Assembly (NCBI GenBank): GCA_001803705.1
Contig: MHDY01000214.1
Span: 373 to 8,648 of the forward strand
DNA: 8,276 nt
Reading direction: 5' to 3'
Origin: Nitrospirae bacterium GWC2_56_14
Lineage (GTDB): Bacteria; Nitrospirota; UBA9217
The position numbers and the translations under genes are program-made. The notes beneath the pieces were generated by a model. It saw only the letters and a program-made list of their open reading frames with translations, ran no database searches and was not told the origin of the DNA. Positions 5,206-8,276 of the stretch are shown piece after piece (position 1 is the first letter of the stretch; each line of letters starts with the position of its first letter).

Positions 5206-7989
5206 CTAGAACATATTGCCGATGCTGAAATGCAGCTCGCCGGGGCTCTCGCCCGAACGGCGGTGGATCTTCTGTCCGTAGTCGAGCCGCAGCGGCCCCA
5301 CGGGCGTATTGTACCGGATGCCGATGCCGTAAGAGGAGCGGAAAGGAGGTGCGTCGGTCAGCACCGTGCCCACGGGAATTGTCGTGTTGGCCAGATCCAG
5401 TCTCCGGACCCTGCCCGCATCGTAAAAGAGCACCAGACCGAACCCTTCGGTCTGGCTCAACCGCACCTCGGCGTTGAAAACGACCATGCTTTCGCCGCCC
5501 AGAGGCGTTATGGTTCCGTCGGGAGCTTTCGATTCCGGACCCACGGAATCCTGCAGATATCCCCGCAGCGTGGTCACGCCGCCGAGATAGAACCGCTCGT
5601 GGATCGGGATCGTTATCGTGTCCCGCTGGGGAAAAGCCACTCCCCCCCGGCCCGACAGGGCCAGGATCGACTGGCGCGTGATCGGGATGAACCAGCTGGT
5701 CTGTGCCGTCAGTTTCGTGAAATCGGCCTGGGAGCCGAGCATCTTCAGTGCCTCCTTGACCGCAAGGCCATGGAGCGAACCCCTGCGAGGATTGAAGGGG
5801 TCGTCCCGCAGGTCCAGGACAACGCCCGGCGTAATGCTGCTCACCCGCACCCGGCCGCTGTCGTCGGGCGACAGGATGGCGGCGGGACGGACATTATAGT
5901 TGTCCACGTTCTCGTACTGGTAAATGAGCGAAAGCTTCAGGCCGTTGTCGTAGGCTTGGGACAGTCCCGTGGCGACCTCGGTTTTCCTCGTCTGGTAGTA
6001 GATATCGCGCGTATCTGCGTTCAATCGCTTCTCGTCGGACCAGGCCACGCGGACGCCCGCTTCGAGCCGCCGGTTCAGGAACCAGGGTTCGCGGAAGTTC
6101 ACCACCGCCTGTTCGACGATGTCGCTTGCGGCGACCCGGAAGCTCAGGAACTGCGCCTGTCCCCAGAGGTTGCGGTAGGAGACCTCGGCCGAGGCGCGTA
6201 AACGGTCCAGGTCGCCGTAGCCCACGCCGAGTTCCACTGCGCCGGCAGGCCGCTCCTCCACGGTCAGGAGCATGTCCCGACGGTACTCTTTTTCACCGGG
6301 ATGCAGCGGCTCGAACCTGACCAGGCCGAAGAAGCCCAGGCGATAGATGTGCTGCTGGCCCGAAAGCACCGCGCCGTAATCGTAAGGGTCTCCGGGATGT
6401 ACGTTCACCTCCCGCAGGATAACGTGGTCGTGGGTGCGCTCGTTGCCCCTCAGGATGATCCTGCCGATCCTGACCATCTGGTCTTCGGCGATCCGGAATA
6501 CCAGGTCGATGGTGCTTCCTTCCTCGCTCCGTTCCACGTCGACGCGGGCATACAGGTAGCCCCGGGACCCATAGGCCGACAGAATGCGGAGCCGGTCCTC
6601 TTCCACGGACCGATCGCTGAAGGGAGCGCCGGCCTTGAGACGGAGCAGGGCCTGCAGTTCCGCTCCGCTCAGTACAGTATTGCCCTCAAAGACGATGCTT
6701 CTGACCATGGTCCGCGGGCCCTCGGCAACATCGAACGCGACCAGCGCTTCCGTGTTGTTCGCCGCACCATCGACCCTGCTCTTGACGTCAACAGTGAGGA
6801 ACCCGGCATCGATATAGCGGTCATGGAGGTATTCCGTGTCCCTGGCAAGCTGGTCCTCGCGAAAAGGATGCGACGTGAACCACCCGGGCTCCTGCAGGTC
6901 CAGTTCATCCTTGAGCTCTTCGGGGGACAGGAAGGCAGCGCCCGTGATGGTTATCCTCTTGACCATGAGGCGCGGACCTTCCGCGATAGAGATCGCCAGG
7001 TCGAGCGTCCCTTTCTCTTCGGTGCTCGTCGAAGTAACAACCACGTCCCGGTACCCCTCCTCCCGGTAGGTCGTTTTTATCTTTTCGACGCTGCTCTCGA
7101 TGATCGCAGGGGAGACGTCATGCTCCGACCAGATGAGCAGCAGCTCGTTCAGTTCTTTATCGCTCATGGCATGATTGCCCGAGAACCGCACCTGCACCCG
7201 TGGGCCCTCGATGATCTGCATGCGGACGGCGGTCTTGCCATCCCTGAAGCTCATGTCCACGGGCCCCGGCCTGGCAGCGGGGTATTCCGCTTCCCGGTAT
7301 TTTTCCACAATGGCCGCCCGGTCCGTATCCAGCAGCAGACCGCTCTTTAACGGCCTGCCCGGCCGGCTCTTCATCACGTGCAGCAATTCCCTGTCAGAAA
7401 AGACCGTATTTCCCGTGAAGGCGATCGAGTCGATGATGGTCGGCTCATGCTCCTCGATGGCGATCGTCAGTACGACCCGGTGGGGATCTTTTGCGGGCAC
7501 AGCAGCGATGCCGACCTCGGCAGCCTCGTATCCTTCGGTCTGGTACAGGGCAAGGACCCGTTCCCTGACACCGGGCAGCCGGTCCTCCCGAAGTTCCCGG
7601 CCCTCAAGCCAGGGAAGCACTGCTTTGATTTCATCGGTGGAAACCGCATCATTCCCCTTGATTTTTACTTTCTCGATGATCGTTATGGGCAGCAGCGTGA
7701 ACACGAGGCGCACGCCTTTCCCGTCAGGAAAGGCGTCGACCTGAATGTCCGTGAACAGGCCCTTCAGGTACAAAAGGGCGATCCCGTCCCTGACGGCCTT
7801 TCGCGAAAAAGCGTCGCCGGCCGTGAAACCCACGAGAGGCAGGAGCCGTTCAGGCTCCGGCCAGGGAGCGCCGTGCTCATCAACGAGAGTGATCTGGGTG
7901 ACAGGAAGGCCGGAAAGATCATCTGCTGCAGCTGAAGAAATGAGCGCAAACAGGACCGCGCAGACCGCGATGAGGTGGAGCAATTTCAT
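5206..7989 (-). CDS. Omp85/BamA-family outer-membrane assembly protein with about seven POTRA domains
   Basis: Omp85 proteins insert or translocate barrel proteins at the outer membrane. This 927-aa protein starts with a signal peptide (residues 1-22, ending SSAAA). Seven POTRA-like units follow at about 29-101, 102-182, 183-262, 263-338, 339-424, 425-503 and 504-580; units 2-7 open with a strand leading into a G or GN turn such as KGND, FTGNT or RGNE. The barrel (about 581-927) has the family motifs RDDPFNPRRG (728-737), the lid-loop motif LRGY (808-811), LFYDAGRV (854-861) and a C-terminal strand ending in Phe as a beta-signal. Typical proteobacterial BamA has five POTRAs and about 800 aa; TamA has three. 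The neighbouring SurA-like gene fits an assembly role, but the usual skp/lpxD/fabZ neighbours are absent in the window. It could be BamA itself or a paralogue, so no symbol is given. No Shine-Dalgarno precedes the ATG. Confidence 0.93.
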   Translation of the reverse strand: MKLLHLIAVCAVLFALISSAAADDLSGLPVTQITLVDEHGAPWPEPERLLPLVGFTAGDAFSRKAVRDGIALLYLKGLFTDIQVDAFPDGKGVRLVFTLLPITIIEKVKIKGNDAVSTDEIKAVLPWLEGRELREDRLPGVRERVLALYQTEGYEAAEVGIAAVPAKDPHRVVLTIAIEEHEPTIIDSIAFTGNTVFSDRELLHVMKSRPGRPLKSGLLLDTDRAAIVEKYREAEYPAARPGPVDMSFRDGKTAVRMQIIEGPRVQVRFSGNHAMSDKELNELLLIWSEHDVSPAIIESSVEKIKTTYREEGYRDVVVTSTSTEEKGTLDLAISIAEGPRLMVKRITITGAAFLSPEELKDELDLQEPGWFTSHPFREDQLARDTEYLHDRYIDAGFLTVDVKSRVDGAANNTEALVAFDVAEGPRTMVRSIVFEGNTVLSGAELQALLRLKAGAPFSDRSVEEDRLRILSAYGSRGYLYARVDVERSEEGSTIDLVFRIAEDQMVRIGRIILRGNERTHDHVILREVNVHPGDPYDYGAVLSGQQHIYRLGFFGLVRFEPLHPGEKEYRRDMLLTVEERPAGAVELGVGYGDLDRLRASAEVSYRNLWGQAQFLSFRVAASDIVEQAVVNFREPWFLNRRLEAGVRVAWSDEKRLNADTRDIYYQTRKTEVATGLSQAYDNGLKLSLIYQYENVDNYNVRPAAILSPDDSGRVRVSSITPGVVLDLRDDPFNPRRGSLHGLAVKEALKMLGSQADFTKLTAQTSWFIPITRQSILALSGRGGVAFPQRDTITIPIHERFYLGGVTTLRGYLQDSVGPESKAPDGTITPLGGESMVVFNAEVRLSQTEGFGLVLFYDAGRVRRLDLANTTIPVGTVLTDAPPFRSSYGIGIRYNTPVGPLRLDYGQKIHRRSGESPGELHFSIGNMF

Positions 7990-7995
7990 GAAGAA

Positions 7996-8024
7996 TTTTT
8001 AACACATTGAGGAAGGAATGTAAA
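7996..8024 (-). promoter_or_regulatory. Candidate promoter placed for a leaderless Omp85 transcript
   Basis: The minus strand reads TTTACA (8024-8019), a 17-nt spacer, then TAAAAA (8001-7996). Only 6 nt (TTCTTC) separate the -10 from the ATG at 7989. Transcription would begin at or next to the start codon, which agrees with the missing Shine-Dalgarno. This is inferred from consensus matches of five and four out of six. Confidence 0.4.
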
Positions 8025-8089
8025 GGATGATTAGCCCTGCAGAGCCTCGACGAAGCGTCTTAAAGGGGCGCTGTCAGGGCAAGCGTATG

Positions 8090-8111
8090 AGCAGTTGAAG
8101 GATCAACTGCT
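8090..8111. repeat. Perfect 9-bp hairpin in the right flank
   Basis: AGCAGTTGA (8090-8098), loop AGGA, TCAACTGCT (8103-8111). No T-run follows on either strand, so a terminator is not supported. Confidence 0.6.
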
Positions 8112-8147
8112 TGATGAGAAGGGATTGTAGGGCGCGGGGGGACGGAG

Positions 8148-8226
8148 GATAAGGATTTGCAGGGGCGGGTTTCAAACCCGCCCCCGTCTGCGCGGGAATA
8201 ACGGGAAAAGACAGCAAATCCTTCTC
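8148..8226. repeat. Nested inverted repeats, REP-like intergenic element
   Basis: The inner palindrome GGGGCGGGTTT (8162-8172), C, AAACCCGCCCC (8174-8184) has perfect 11-bp arms. It sits inside outer arms AAGGATTTGC (8151-8160) and GCAAATCCTT (8214-8223), a perfect 10 bp that extends to 12 of 13 (8148-8160 with 8214-8226). Between the inner palindrome and the right outer arm, TGCGCGGGAATAACGGG resembles half of a second GC-rich repeat type seen in many genomes. No T-run follows. Confidence 0.7.
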
Positions 8227-8276
8227 AACAACTCCCAAACGAACTCGGCGGAGAACCCCGCCCGCTAGTCCACCCG

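Larger units (their letters stand above)
7990..8276. other. Gene-free right flank
   Basis: No convincing complete gene is present on either strand in these 287 bp. The region holds the candidate promoter for the Omp85 gene, the short hairpin at 8090-8111 and the nested inverted repeats at 8148-8226. A short plus-strand reading frame ending at the TAG at 8128-8130 looks protein-like but has no convincing start. The last 50 bp show nothing I can assign. Confidence 0.6.

Noticed and set aside
3313..6201. A 962-codon plus-strand ORF across the sensor gene, the spacer and the Omp85 gene
   Set aside because: It is codon-aligned antisense to both genes. Stops there would need TTA, CTA or TCA in the sense frame, which are rare at this GC content. 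The product is His/Arg-rich and shows no recognisable domain.
6301..7350. A 349-codon plus-strand ORF inside the Omp85 gene
   Set aside because: It is the same codon-aligned antisense frame as the 962-codon ORF, and the sense strand encodes clear POTRA domains.
8162..8184. The GC-rich palindrome as an intrinsic terminator
   Set aside because: No T-run follows on either strand, and no gene ends nearby that would need it.

Overview
The window is about 60% GC and reads as chromosomal DNA of a Gram-negative (diderm) bacterium. The evidence for an outer membrane is an Omp85/BamA-type beta-barrel protein, a SurA-type periplasmic chaperone and signal-peptide proteins. The gene set, the sensor protein architecture and the short intergenic repeats recall Nitrospirota or Desulfobacterota (delta-proteobacteria-like) genomes. 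This is an impression from family resemblance, not a proven placement. All five confident genes lie on the minus strand, so the biological order runs from the right end of the window to the left.

Layout in transcription order. (1) 8276-7990: a gene-free flank with nested inverted repeats and a candidate promoter. (2) 7989-5206: a 927-aa Omp85-family outer-membrane assembly protein with about seven POTRA domains and a C-terminal barrel. (3) 5205-5029: a 177-bp spacer with a hairpin-rich segment, a possible 43-codon ORF and a candidate sigma-54 promoter. (4) 5028-3097: a membrane sensor with HAMP, GAF, PAS and a histidine-kinase dimerisation domain, which ends before any ATP-binding domain. (5) 3100-2393: a short SurA-like chaperone without PPIase domains, joined to the sensor by an ATGA overlap. 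(6) 2392-2225: a spacer with an imperfect stem-loop and a good sigma-70-type promoter. (7) 2224-1631: a small exported TPR protein. (8) 1630-1561: a heptamer-repeat spacer. (9) 1560 to beyond position 1: recN, cut by the window edge.

How the genes may work together. The Omp85 protein, the minimal SurA and perhaps the TPR protein fit outer-membrane protein biogenesis: a chaperone delivers unfolded barrels to the assembly machine. The coupled sensor could report on the envelope, but without a catalytic domain it would need a partner kinase or would act by dimerisation. recN (double-strand break repair) looks like an unrelated neighbour.

I see no mobile element, CRISPR array, tRNA or rRNA, and no clear new multi-gene system. 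The most unusual signals are the kinase-less sensor coupled to a PPIase-less chaperone, the seven-POTRA Omp85, and heptamer or palindromic repeats that reach into coding ends (TPR C-terminus, SurA N-terminus) and the recN leader.
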